In this document: piece after piece, positions 24,392 to 32,423 of the stretch
How positions within the stretch are numbered: position 1 is the first letter of the stretch
How the letters are laid out: every line of letters begins with the position of its first letter
Source of the DNA: Alphaproteobacteria bacterium
GTDB taxonomy: Bacteria; Pseudomonadota; Alphaproteobacteria; Micavibrionales; UBA2020
DNA length: 48,742 nt
Direction of reading: 5' to 3'
Assembly: GCA_030682495.1 (NCBI GenBank)
Contig: JAUXOC010000025.1
Location: 1-48,742, forward strand
Program-made: the position numbers and the translations under genes
The notes under the pieces: generated by a model
Database searches by the model: none
What the model was told of the DNA's origin: nothing
The model's input: only the letters and a program-made list of their open reading frames with translations

Positions 24392-24598
24392 TCAGCTGCG
24401 GCAACCGCAGCCGCCGCAACCGCCGGTGGGCAGGTCGCAGCCCATGGCGTCGTCCTCGTCATTTTCTTCGTCCAGAAACGCATCGGCGTCGATGGTCAGG
24501 ACATCGTGCCGTTTTTCGGCCAACGTCTTTGCCAGAAGGGCTTGTTCTTCGGGTGATTTTTCACCGCCCAGAAAGTCTTTCATAAAACCGGTTGTCAT
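24392..24598 (-). CDS. Small acidic protein with glycine/cysteine-rich tail
   Basis: A 68-residue protein. It has an amphipathic N-terminal half, an acidic patch DEENDEDD at residues 43-50 and a tail with Cys54, Cys61, Cys64 and Cys66 in GGCGGCGCRS. The tail could bind a metal ion or an iron-sulfur cluster, or carry disulfides; nothing decides between them. Its ATG overlaps the stop of the alanine dehydrogenase gene (ATGA), so the two are translationally coupled. The terminator follows 16 bases later. I do not know a named family. The overlap and good codon use make a real gene likely despite its size. Confidence 0.75.
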   Translation of the reverse strand: MTTGFMKDFLGGEKSPEEQALLAKTLAEKRHDVLTIDADAFLDEENDEDDAMGCDLPTGGCGGCGCRS

Positions 24599-25713
24599 GC
24601 TGCCAATTGCTCCTCTGCATTTGCGTAGTCGAGCTTCAGGTCACGGGCGACTTCGGCATGAGTGATCTTGCCGCGGCAAACCGTGAGGCCGTTGCGCAGG
24701 TGTTTGTTATCGCTGAGCGCCTTGACCCAGCCCTTGTTCGCCAGTTCCAGCCCATAGGGCAGAACCGCGTTGTTCAGCGCATGCGCCGATGTGCGCGGCA
24801 CCGCGCCCGGCATATTGGCCACGCAGTAGTGGATGATGCCTTCGACTTCGTAGGTCGGGTTGTCGTGCGTTGTCGCCTTGGACGTTTCGGCACAGCCGCC
24901 CTGATCGATCGCAATATCGACGATAACCGACTTCGGACGCATTTTTTTGAGAAGGTCGCGCGTAATCAGCTTGGGCGCAAGCGCACCCGGGATCAAAACC
25001 GCACCGATGACCAGATCGGCCTGCGCGACGTATTCTTCCACGCTGTCCTGCGTCGAATAAATAATATTCGCGCGGTTGCCGAAAAGATCTTCGAGCTGGC
25101 GGATACGATCAAGTGATTTTTCGATAATCGTCACGCGCGCTTCCATCCCCACGGCCATCTTTGCCGCATGCGTACCCGCAACGCCGCCGCCAAGAACCAC
25201 AACTTCTGCCGCCTTCACACCCGGAACGCCGCCAATCAAAATGCCGCTGCCGCCCATGGGCGCGTGCAGATGATACGCGCCGACATGCACGCCCATGCGC
25301 CCTGCAACCTCGCTCATCGGGGCAAGCAGCGGAAGGCCGCCGCGATCCGACGTGACGGTTTCATAGGCGATGGCCACGCAGCCGCTATCGATCAAACCTT
25401 TGGCCTGCGCCGCATCAGCCGCAAGGTGCAGATAGGTGAAAAGAATTTGGTCTTTGCGCAGCATCGCGGTTTCGACGGGCTGCGGTTCCTTAACCTTCAC
25501 GATCATATCGGCCTGTGCGAAAACTTCTTTCGCCGTGCCGAGAATTTTTGCACCGGCGCGCACATAATCGTCATCCGAAGCCTGAATGCCGGCACCGGCA
25601 TTGGTTTCAATGACAACCTGATGGCCATGACGTACATATTCGCGCACCGACGTGGGCGTCAGGCCGACGCGGAATTCCTTGGTCTTGATTTCCTTGGGGC
25701 AGCCGATGAGCAT
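24595..25713 (-). CDS. ald: Alanine dehydrogenase
   Basis: A 372-residue NAD-dependent L-alanine dehydrogenase (alanine to pyruvate and ammonia), full length for the family. Key residues are in their usual places: Arg15, Lys75 (IVKVKEPQ), His96 (YLHLAAD) and Asp270 (AIDQGG). The Rossmann motif VVLGGGVAGTHAAKMAVG and the opening MLIGCPKEIKTKEFRVGL are typical. A strong AAGGAGA site precedes the ATG. It is divergent from the ornithine aminotransferase gene, and the small cysteine-rich gene follows in overlap. Both enzymes feed amino-acid nitrogen into central metabolism, which fits shared control through the palindrome between them. Confidence 0.97.
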   Translation of the reverse strand: MLIGCPKEIKTKEFRVGLTPTSVREYVRHGHQVVIETNAGAGIQASDDDYVRAGAKILGTAKEVFAQADMIVKVKEPQPVETAMLRKDQILFTYLHLAADAAQAKGLIDSGCVAIAYETVTSDRGGLPLLAPMSEVAGRMGVHVGAYHLHAPMGGSGILIGGVPGVKAAEVVVLGGGVAGTHAAKMAVGMEARVTIIEKSLDRIRQLEDLFGNRANIIYSTQDSVEEYVAQADLVIGAVLIPGALAPKLITRDLLKKMRPKSVIVDIAIDQGGCAETSKATTHDNPTYEVEGIIHYCVANMPGAVPRTSAHALNNAVLPYGLELANKGWVKALSDNKHLRNGLTVCRGKITHAEVARDLKLDYANAEEQLAA

Positions 25714-25787
25714 TGCTTTTCTCCTTGGGGGGCTTGATACTCTCGGAGCGGCCGCTTTTTTAAGGTGCGGCGACTCGTCAATCCGAT

Positions 25788-25820
25788 GGCCTAATATACT
25801 TGAGGCCTAGGCCAATTCAA
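25788..25820. promoter_or_regulatory. Overlapping ald and rocD promoters with GGCCTAGGCC operator
   Basis: On the minus strand, TTGAAT (25815-25820) and TATATT (25793-25798) are 16 bases apart and form a good ald promoter. The perfect palindrome GGCCTAGGCC (25804-25813) fills that spacer. On the plus strand a TATACT -10 box (25795-25800) lies over the same -10 bases and would place the rocD start site within the palindrome. A third GGCCTA copy is at 25788. A protein bound here could affect both genes; an Lrp/AsnC-type regulator is a guess. Confidence 0.5.
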
Positions 25821-25830
25821 GAGAGAGCAT

Positions 25831-27090
25831 ATGTTAAACGCATTGTTAAAAAAACTGACCGGTAAATCCAAACCCAAAACCGTGTCCGAACAGACCATCG
25901 CGCATGAAAATACCTATGTCGCGCCGAATTATCACCCCCTACCGGTCGTGCTGCACCGCGGCGAAGGTTTGTACCTCTGGGATCAGGAAGGCAAAAAGTA
26001 TCTGGATATGATGAGCGCCTATAGCGCCGTCAGCTGCGGCCATGCGCACCCGCGCATCGTGGCACGCCTGCGCGATCAGGCGGGGCAGCTGGCCGTGTGC
26101 TCGCGCGCCTATCACAGCGACATGCTGGCACCTTTTGCCGAGAAACTGGCGAAGCTGACAGGGCTCGACATGATGCTGCCGATGAACACAGGTGCGGAGG
26201 CGGTCGAAACTGCCGTCAAGGCCGCGCGTCTGTGGGGTTACAGCGTCAAGGGTATCCCCGAAAACAGCGCGGAGATTATTGTGGCCGAAGGAAATTTCCA
26301 TGGCCGCACCACAACCGTTATCAGCTTTTCGACCGAGCCGGATTACCGCAAAAATTTCGGCCCCTTCACGCCCGGCTTCCGCGCCGTGCCCTTTGGCGAT
26401 CTGAAAGCAATTGAAGCGAGCATCACACCGAATACTGCAGCCGTGCTGATCGAACCCATTCAGGGCGAAGCCGGCATCAGAACGCCCCCCGCAGGGTTCC
26501 TGCGTGATCTGCGCGCGCTCTGTGACAAGCACAATGTGCTTTTGATCCTTGACGAAGTGCAAAGCGGACTTGGCCGCACGGGCAAGATGTTTTGCTATCA
26601 ACACGAGAATATTCTGCCGGATCTTCTGGTGCTGGGCAAAGCGCTCGGCGGCGGGCTTTTGCCCGTCTCCGCTGTTGTCGGCAAGCGCGCGATTATCAGC
26701 CTGTTTAAACCAGGTAGCCATGGGTCGACCTTTGGCGGCAACCCGTTGGCCGCCGCCGTCGGGTTTGAATCGCTGAGCGTCCTTGAAGAAGAGGGCATGG
26801 TCGAAAACAGCGCGAAGCTCGGCGATTATATGATGGATCAACTGCGCGGCATTAATTCCCCGTTCATCCGCGAGGTGCGCGGCAAAGGTCTTTGGATTGG
26901 CGTTGATTTCGACCCCGCGAAAATTCCGGCGCGCAAGATTTGTGAAATGATGATGACGCGCGGCATTCTCAGCAAAGACACGCATGAAACCGTGGTCAGA
27001 TTCGCACCGCCGCTGAACATCACACAGACAGAGGTTGATTGGTGCCTTGAGCAATTCCGCGAGGTTTTGCGCGAGGTTGAGGCCGCTTAA
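25831..27090 (+). CDS. rocD: Ornithine aminotransferase
   Basis: A 419-residue PLP-dependent class-III aminotransferase that would convert ornithine and 2-oxoglutarate to glutamate semialdehyde and glutamate. The N-terminal region AHENTYVAPNYHPLPVVL is characteristic of ornithine-oxo-acid transaminases. The PLP-binding lysine is Lys270 in LVLGKALGGG, preceded by LILDEVQSGLGRTGKMF. GSHGSTFGGNPLAAAVG follows as in the family. The first 25 residues (KKLTGKSKPKTVSEQ) are basic and variable. A GAGAGA site lies 5 bases before the ATG. Divergent from ald. Confidence 0.95.
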   Translation: MLNALLKKLTGKSKPKTVSEQTIAHENTYVAPNYHPLPVVLHRGEGLYLWDQEGKKYLDMMSAYSAVSCGHAHPRIVARLRDQAGQLAVCSRAYHSDMLAPFAEKLAKLTGLDMMLPMNTGAEAVETAVKAARLWGYSVKGIPENSAEIIVAEGNFHGRTTTVISFSTEPDYRKNFGPFTPGFRAVPFGDLKAIEASITPNTAAVLIEPIQGEAGIRTPPAGFLRDLRALCDKHNVLLILDEVQSGLGRTGKMFCYQHENILPDLLVLGKALGGGLLPVSAVVGKRAIISLFKPGSHGSTFGGNPLAAAVGFESLSVLEEEGMVENSAKLGDYMMDQLRGINSPFIREVRGKGLWIGVDFDPAKIPARKICEMMMTRGILSKDTHETVVRFAPPLNITQTEVDWCLEQFREVLREVEAA

Positions 27091-27173
27091 CGCCGCCGGC
27101 ACTTCACATATTGCAGAATAGCGTTTATTAACCTTTTTTCCCTATCCTGATCTCAGTGTAGGGAGAGACGGTT

Positions 27174-27719
27174 ATGATCTATCATTTGCATGAGCTGCTG
27201 ACAAAAATGGGCGCACCGGAAGTGCGGGAGAAATCACGTCTGCAATGGCATTACTGCGACTCCGAGAGCGGCGCCATCGAAGGCTTCGCCGATATCCGCC
27301 TTGAAGCCGGTGGCGAGCGGCTGGTTGCCGAGCTGCAAGCGCTGCGCGATGACAGCGAACAGGCGCAAAGTCCCGATACCTCGCCCGAAGACCGTTTTTA
27401 CCTGCTGGCGGAGCGCACCGCCCGCCCGAATTATTTCCGTGTCCTGCATATCAGTTTTGACGGAGAGACCTATACCCGCCCGTCGCGCGGCGTGGTCGAG
27501 CTTGGCCTCAGCCTGTTTCACGCCAAGGCACTGGATATCAGCATCCGCATGGTAGAGCAGAGCTTCAACAAGCAGGACATGCTGGAAGACCGCAGCGATA
27601 TGCAGCCGCAAAGCCGCCTGATGATCCCCGTGCGCCTGCGCGAGGCTGTAAAGCCCGCCGAAAGCTTCGGCGTTGTTATCCCCTTCCGCCCGCGCACAGT
27701 GGCGCTAACCAGCTTGTAA
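27174..27719 (+). CDS. Unknown protein, 181 residues
   Basis: A soluble protein that I do not recognise. It has no signal peptide or membrane helix. The first half has charged alpha/beta pattern (LRLEAGGERLVAELQALRDD), a middle part ending YFRVLHISFDGETYTRPSRG, and the C-terminal third has basic PVRLREA and VVIPFRPR strands. A GGGAGAGA site lies 5 bases before the ATG, and codon use is normal, so it is a real gene. It is 83 bases after rocD and convergent with pmbA, 5 bases away. No function assigned. Confidence 0.75.
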   Translation: MIYHLHELLTKMGAPEVREKSRLQWHYCDSESGAIEGFADIRLEAGGERLVAELQALRDDSEQAQSPDTSPEDRFYLLAERTARPNYFRVLHISFDGETYTRPSRGVVELGLSLFHAKALDISIRMVEQSFNKQDMLEDRSDMQPQSRLMIPVRLREAVKPAESFGVVIPFRPRTVALTSL

Positions 27720-27724
27720 AGAGA

Positions 27725-29074
27725 CTAGCCGCCGGCCACCGTCATGCTGCCGATACGCAAAGTCGGGGCATCGACGCCGTATTTGAAAACAAGATCATTG
27801 GCGGCGGTCAGGTTCATCCACATCTCTTTGATGTTTCCGGCGATGGTCATTTCACTGACCGGATAGGCGATTTTACCGTTTTCAATCCAGAATCCGCGCG
27901 CGCCGCGGCTGTAATCGCCGGTGACAGGGTTCGCGCCGCTACCCATCATCTGCGTCACAAAAAACCCTTCGGTAATATCGGCGATCAAGGCATCAGGTGT
28001 CTGATCACCCGGCTGCATATAAAAATTAGCGGCACGCGGCGAGGGCGGCGATGACGCCCCGCGCGTTGCATTGCCCGTTGTTTGCAAGCCCAATTGTCGC
28101 GCCGAGGCGAGATCGAGCAGCCAGCCCGTCAAAACACCGTTTTCCACGATATTGCGGCGGCTGGGCGCGACACCTTCGGCATCGAAAGGATGCGAGCGCA
28201 TACCGCGCTTCACAAAAGGGTCATCGACAACGGTAATATCTGCCGCGAAAATTTGCTGGCCCATTTTGTCTTTGAGAAAGGTCGTGCCGCGCGCAACCGC
28301 CCCGCCCGATACCGCACCGGCGAGCGAGCCAATGATGCCGCCCGACACGCGGCGGTCAAAAACAACCGGCATCTGCTTTGTTTTGCCCTTGCGCGGATTC
28401 AGCGCGGCAACCGCCCGTTCGCCCGCCGCGCGGCCGATGTCGGCGGGGTTTTTCAAATCAGACAAAAAAGTAACGCTGTCGTATTCATAGTCGGTTTCCA
28501 TCGCCGTATCGCGTCCGGCAATCACGGAAACAGACAGGCTGAAACCACTGCCCGCATAGCCCTGTGCAAAGCCGTTGCTAGCCGCGTAATAGACCGCTTC
28601 GCTGCCCATACTGCACTCTGCACCTTCAGAATTTGTCACGCCGGATACGGCGCGGGCGGCGTCTTCGGCAGCATCGGCAAGTTCGGTCATTTTCTCGACC
28701 GAAATCTGTGCACCGTCGTACATGTCAAGGTTCGGGAAAGACGTTGCCAGCTGTGCGGCATCGGCAATACCTGCATAGGCGTCTTGCGGCACGGCGCGCG
28801 CCATGGCCACGGCGCGTTCCGCCATTTGCCGCAACGTATCGGGCGATTTATCCGACGACGACACAATCGCCTGCTGCTGGCCGACAAAAACGCGCAAGCC
28901 CACTTCGGCTTCTTCGCTGCGACTAAGTGATTCCGCCTTACCCAAGCGCCGCTGCACCGATACGGATGTCGAATCCGCCAGTACAGCATCCGCCGATGTT
29001 GCGCCAAAGCCCTGCGCGGTTTTGAGCAGGTCTTGCAGAACGTTCAGCATCTCGTTATTCACGGGGGAGGTCAT
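27725..29074 (-). CDS. pmbA: Metalloprotease PmbA/TldE
   Basis: A 449-residue protein of the TldD/PmbA (TldE) family, the non-metal-binding partner subunit of a heterodimeric metalloprotease that matures peptides such as microcin B17 and degrades CcdA antitoxin. The length and signatures fit TldE: GLRVFVGQQQAIVSSSD near residues 60-80, NSEGAECSMGSEAVYYAASNG, a PVVFDRRVSGGIIGSLAGAVSGGAVARG core, and GNATRGASSPPSPRAANFYMQPG with VTGDYSRGARGFWIENG near the C-terminus. No HExxxH metal site is present, as expected for TldE. The partner tldD is not in the window. It is transcribed with no close upstream partner. Confidence 0.94.
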   Translation of the reverse strand: MTSPVNNEMLNVLQDLLKTAQGFGATSADAVLADSTSVSVQRRLGKAESLSRSEEAEVGLRVFVGQQQAIVSSSDKSPDTLRQMAERAVAMARAVPQDAYAGIADAAQLATSFPNLDMYDGAQISVEKMTELADAAEDAARAVSGVTNSEGAECSMGSEAVYYAASNGFAQGYAGSGFSLSVSVIAGRDTAMETDYEYDSVTFLSDLKNPADIGRAAGERAVAALNPRKGKTKQMPVVFDRRVSGGIIGSLAGAVSGGAVARGTTFLKDKMGQQIFAADITVVDDPFVKRGMRSHPFDAEGVAPSRRNIVENGVLTGWLLDLASARQLGLQTTGNATRGASSPPSPRAANFYMQPGDQTPDALIADITEGFFVTQMMGSGANPVTGDYSRGARGFWIENGKIAYPVSEMTIAGNIKEMWMNLTAANDLVFKYGVDAPTLRIGSMTVAGG

Positions 29075-29167
29075 CAGCGGCGCCTTTTTGAAATTAAAAA
29101 CCGCCGCGATAATACCACACTGTGAAAACAGCGGTACAGGTTGTTTGGACGGCGCGCAGCAGCAAGA

Positions 29168-29689
29168 TCAGGCGGGCGCAGCGGCGCGGGCGTTTCTTTT
29201 GATGACGTTGGCCGGTTTTGATACAGGCATATCCTTATCAAGGGTCGCGGCGCGCACGGCCATTTCTTCAATTTCGGCACGCTTAAGCACAAGCGCGGCT
29301 TCGGCGGCGGTGGCTTCCGCTCTATTACGGTGTGCAGCTTCGACTACGGCTCTGATGCGGGCTTCTTCTTCCAGACGCGCGGCAAATTCGCCCACTTTTT
29401 TATTGTGTTCTTCGGCGACTTTCTCCTGCGCTCTGGCGATGATCTTCTTATTCTGTGGGTTAATCGTTGTATAGCCGACGTCAACCGCCCGCAGAAAGCG
29501 GTCTTTGAGCGCCGTCGAGTTTTCACGGCGCTCGCCCTCGTCAAGCGCCTCGGTCAGGGCATGGGCTTTTACAAGCACCGCCGACATGGCCCACAACTTA
29601 AACTTGTATTCTTCAAGCTCGGTCAGGTTTTGCAGCTTCGTCAGCAGCGGTTCGATTTCGCGCTTTATGTCTTCGTAAGTTTTTGTCAT
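29168..29689 (-). CDS. Coiled-coil protein of unknown function
   Basis: A 173-residue, highly charged and almost wholly helical protein. Residues about 85-150 (KKIIARAQEKVAEEHNKKVGEF followed by RLEEEARIRAVVEAAHRN and later KRAEIEEMAVRAA) have heptad-like patterns of a coiled coil. There is no signal peptide or membrane helix, and the C-terminus is basic. An upstream ATTGACATAA element (29762-29771, minus strand) with TAGTAT 17 bases on offers a promoter. It stands alone; the gene on its right, a receiver protein, is on the same strand but 115 bases away. Function unknown. Confidence 0.75.
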   Translation of the reverse strand: MTKTYEDIKREIEPLLTKLQNLTELEEYKFKLWAMSAVLVKAHALTEALDEGERRENSTALKDRFLRAVDVGYTTINPQNKKIIARAQEKVAEEHNKKVGEFAARLEEEARIRAVVEAAHRNRAEATAAEAALVLKRAEIEEMAVRAATLDKDMPVSKPANVIKRNARAAAPA

Positions 29690-29804
29690 TTAATTTATGA
29701 CCCCTCTTTTAAGCCGTCTGCCGGAATATGCCTGCAAAAGTATACTAGTGCGGCTTTTTTATTATGTCAATAAATAGCCGTTAATGCACTGATATAACTA
29801 CATT

Positions 29805-30650
29805 TTAATTTTCGCCCGCGCTGGTTGCCGATATGGCCTGCGGTACGAATCTTTCGGCATGCTGCGCGCCCTGCGGCAGCTCGACGAGTCTGAGGTGGAT
29901 TTCCGGCTTCACCGGCCCCGCATCATAGGTCTCGCAGAATTTTTCCAGTTGCTCGGCGAAGCGGTTGATGGCGTCGAGCGGTTCGGATTCATACTGCGGC
30001 CGTTGCAGCAAAATCGCGAAATCATCTGCACCAAGGCGGCCGATCACGTCGGATTGCCGGCGCATAAAAGTCATCTGCTTGGCCAGTTTTTCCATGACCG
30101 TATCAAAGCCGTCCGCCGGTACCGACGCCTGTAGCTTTTCGTGATTGGTCAGCGTGACAAAAACAATCAGGCTGCGTTCGCCATAGCGGAACGCGCGGTC
30201 GGTGGCCGAGAGAAAAAGCTGGTTAAACGCGGCCTTTCCGATCATACCGCCCGTCGAATGTACGTTGTCTTCGCGTGCCAGCATACGTCCGACCGCAAGC
30301 AAACGTGCGGCATTGCCGATTTTTTCGTCCAGTTCCTGACTGGACAGCGGCTTGATGAGCACATCATTTGTGCCAGCCAGAATAGCGTCTTCGGTCGTGG
30401 CCGATTTGGACAGCAGCATCAGGTACGGCTTCGCACCGGATTTAAGGCTTTTCCACACGCCGATGACCACAGGACGCGCTTCACTAAGCGGCGCTGGATC
30501 CAGCATAACGCAATCGAAGGGCTTCGTGCCCAAAAGCTCGAAAGCCGCGTTCTTGTTTGGCTCCACCGTGACCTGATGCCCTTTTGCCCCCAGTTTGGAG
30601 GTAATAAGCTGGTTGGTGAGAGATTCGCGGTCGATGACCAGAATGTCCAT
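29805..30650 (-). CDS. Response regulator with receiver and degenerate GGDEF domain
   Basis: A 281-residue two-domain signalling protein. The N-terminal receiver domain (1-118) has the acid pocket in LVID (Asp7), phospho-acceptor Asp51 (VMLDPAPL) and Lys100 (LIKPLS). The C-terminal domain (about 125-270) has the fold of a GGDEF diguanylate cyclase, with VFVTLTNHEKL and RRQSDVIGRLGADDF, but the signature at residues 207-211 is GADDF instead of GGDEF and the usual upstream metal and nucleotide residues are missing, so it is probably not a cyclase. The ATG at 30650 has a GAGGGGG site 5 bases upstream. No kinase gene is adjacent. Confidence 0.88.
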   Translation of the reverse strand: MDILVIDRESLTNQLITSKLGAKGHQVTVEPNKNAAFELLGTKPFDCVMLDPAPLSEARPVVIGVWKSLKSGAKPYLMLLSKSATTEDAILAGTNDVLIKPLSSQELDEKIGNAARLLAVGRMLAREDNVHSTGGMIGKAAFNQLFLSATDRAFRYGERSLIVFVTLTNHEKLQASVPADGFDTVMEKLAKQMTFMRRQSDVIGRLGADDFAILLQRPQYESEPLDAINRFAEQLEKFCETYDAGPVKPEIHLRLVELPQGAQHAERFVPQAISATSAGEN

Positions 30651-30773
30651 GGATACCCCCTCGGCGCCCTTATCCAACTTTAGGCGAAAATCGTTAAAAT
30701 TGCGTCATAAAAGCTGTTTTCCCTATAGATACGGGGGTTTCGCACACGGCGGCGGGCCGCGCTTACGCGGCAT

Positions 30774-30802
30774 TTGACACGTTCCTTTATTTCCATTATA
30801 TC
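30774..30802 (+). promoter_or_regulatory. Promoter of tRNA-Leu
   Basis: A perfect TTGACA (30774-30779) and TATATC (30797-30802) are 17 bases apart. The tRNA starts 18 bases after the -10 box. Confidence 0.85.
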
Positions 30803-30820
30803 CTTCGATACTTCATCCGC

Positions 30821-30905
30821 GCCCAAGTGGCGGAATTGGTAGACGCGCAGGTTTCAGGTACCTGTGGGGCAACCCGTGGAAGTTCGAGTCTTCTCTTGGG
30901 CACCA
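30821..30905 (+). tRNA. tRNA-Leu (anticodon CAG)
   Basis: An 85-base tRNA with a long variable arm, as expected for leucine. Acceptor GCCCAAG pairs with CTTGGGC, discriminator base A, and CCA is encoded. The anticodon stem CAGGT/ACCTG encloses TTCAGGT, giving anticodon CAG for CUG codons. It is followed by a terminator-like hairpin and by the RNase D gene. Confidence 0.98.
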
Positions 30906-30908
30906 TTA

Positions 30909-30932
30909 TACCGGGCAGCAGCCCGGTATTTT
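30909..30932 (+). terminator. Terminator between tRNA-Leu and RNase D gene
   Basis: TACCGGGC and GCCCGGTA form a perfect 8-bp stem with the tetraloop AGCA, followed by four T residues, an A-G break and four more T. Some read-through into the RNase D gene is possible since no other promoter is evident. Confidence 0.75.
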
Positions 30933-30953
30933 AGTTTTAAGGGGTATTTCTCC

Positions 30954-31571
30954 ATGACCATCACCCTGCATCAGGGCGACCTGCCCGACGGGCTTTCTTT
31001 TGGCAATATTGTCGCAATCGACACCGAGACCCTCGGCCTCAGACCGCAGCGTGATCGTTTGTGTCTGGTGCAGCTGTCATCGGGCGATGGCACGGCGCAT
31101 CTGGTACAGCTGAAGCAAGGTCAATATGACGCCCCCAATCTGAAAAAGCTGATGGCCGACACCGCCGTCACCAAACTGTTTCACTTCGCGCGGTTCGATG
31201 TGGGCGTGATGTACAAATATCTGGGCGTTGTGACGACCCCGATTTACTGCACCAAGATCGCCTCGCGCCTCGCGCGGACCTTTACCGGCCACCACAGCCT
31301 GAAAACGCTGTGCAAAGATTTACTGGGCGTGGATCTGGACAAGCAGCAGCAAACAACCGACTGGGGTGCCGACACCCTGACGCCGGAGCAGATGAACTAT
31401 GCCGCATCGGACGTTTTGTATTTACACCGCATGAAAGACGAGCTGGATAAAATCCTCGCCCGTGAAGGCCGCAGCGGATTGGCGCAGGCCTGTTTTGATT
31501 TTCTGCCGCACCGTGCGCTTTTGGATATTGCGGGCTGGGAAGACGAAGACATCTTCAGCCACGGCTCTTAA
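30954..31571 (+). CDS. rnd: Ribonuclease D family 3'-5' exonuclease
   Basis: A 205-residue DEDDy exonuclease that trims the 3' ends of RNA such as tRNA precursors. ExoI is IDTETLGLR, ExoII is FHFARFDVGVM, and ExoIII is NYAASDVLYLH with the tyrosine that marks the DEDDy class. It lacks the HRDC domains of E. coli RNase D (about 375 residues), which is the short form usual in alphaproteobacteria. The ATG at 30954 has an AAGGGG site. It lies directly downstream of tRNA-Leu and 18 bases from the convergent ankyrin gene. RNase D next to kdsD-lptCAB is a common order in this class. Confidence 0.95.
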   Translation: MTITLHQGDLPDGLSFGNIVAIDTETLGLRPQRDRLCLVQLSSGDGTAHLVQLKQGQYDAPNLKKLMADTAVTKLFHFARFDVGVMYKYLGVVTTPIYCTKIASRLARTFTGHHSLKTLCKDLLGVDLDKQQQTTDWGADTLTPEQMNYAASDVLYLHRMKDELDKILAREGRSGLAQACFDFLPHRALLDIAGWEDEDIFSHGS

Positions 31572-31588
31572 CCGCACCGGTTTTCTCG

Positions 31589-32176
31589 TTATCCTTTGCC
31601 GGGTGATGATACCCGCAGCTTAATTGTCGGCGCAGGTTTGACGACGATATCTTCGCGCGTACCACTGCAAATGGTCGCAATCTCGTCGTAGAGAATTTTC
31701 TGCTTTTCGGCTGCGGCGCGCTGCGTTTCTTCTTCGGCTGCCCGCGCCACACGGCGGCGATGCTTTTCAAATTCATCTGCGACAGATTGACGTCCGCTGG
31801 CAATGGCAATGTCTTCGGCAGCATCCCCATCGCTATTGCGCAACGACTGATCTGCGCCGTGCGTCAGGAACAATTCAACATAAGCTTCGGACCCATCCCT
31901 CGCGCCAAACATCAACGGCGTCATGCCGTTCTTGTTCTGTGCATCGATGTCCGCGCCGGCGCCCAGCAAAAAGACCGTCACGTCATAGGCCATGACGCCC
32001 GATGCGGCGGCATAGGTCAGGCCGGTGTCCTGCGTATCGGGACGGCGCCAATGCACGGCATCGGGGGCGCGGGCGACTGTATCGACGACAATATCCATCT
32101 GGTTGTTCCAGCAGGCTGTCACAAAGTCGCGCTGTTCGATCGGTGTGCCGCTAAGGACGGCAGGGGCCTTGGCCAT
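31589..32176 (-). CDS. Ankyrin-repeat protein
   Basis: A 195-residue protein with about three ankyrin repeats between residues 15 and 125: TGLTYAAASGVMAYDVTVFL, then GADIDAQNKNGMTPLMFGAR with YVELFLTHGAD, and a weaker first and last unit. The C-terminal part (about 126-170) is a basic/glutamate-rich helix, likely a coiled coil. No signal peptide is seen, so it is probably cytoplasmic and protein-binding. It is divergent from kdsD and shares with it a symmetrical promoter region. The binding partner is not known. Convergent with the RNase D gene. Confidence 0.88.
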   Translation of the reverse strand: MAKAPAVLSGTPIEQRDFVTACWNNQMDIVVDTVARAPDAVHWRRPDTQDTGLTYAAASGVMAYDVTVFLLGAGADIDAQNKNGMTPLMFGARDGSEAYVELFLTHGADQSLRNSDGDAAEDIAIASGRQSVADEFEKHRRRVARAAEEETQRAAAEKQKILYDEIATICSGTREDIVVKPAPTIKLRVSSPGKG

Positions 32177-32284
32177 GATAAGCTTCCTGTGCGCCTATGC
32201 GCGCTGATATTGCGCTGCGCCCTATGGGGGCGGGCATTGATTCGATACTCAAAAAGAGGCTTTCATCTTTCCACATGTTTCAGA

Positions 32285-32325
32285 TTATGTCAATTATACG
32301 CACAAATCGCACTAAATTGACATAA
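32285..32325. promoter_or_regulatory. Symmetrical divergent promoter region, ankyrin gene and kdsD
   Basis: TTATGTCAATT (32285-32295) and AATTGACATAA (32315-32325) are a perfect 11-bp inverted repeat with a 19-base gap. Each arm includes a TTGACA -35 box, one pointing left to the ankyrin gene and one right to kdsD. On the right, TAGAAA (32340-32345) at 17 bases is a moderate -10; on the left the -10 is poor. The same ATTGACATAA recurs at 29762-29771 before the coiled-coil gene. Confidence 0.5.
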
Positions 32326-32423
32326 GAGAGAAAATTTGGTAGAAAATTCCGTGTTTTGACTTCAAGATCGGCCTGCTTCGGCCTATAAAAAGAAACCGAC
32401 CACAGCTGACAGGATCTATACCC

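Noticed and set aside
25939-27102. A 387-codon open frame on the minus strand opposite rocD
   Set aside because: It is fully antisense to a well-conserved aminotransferase gene; its protein has no family features and the frame is a by-product of GC-rich codon use.
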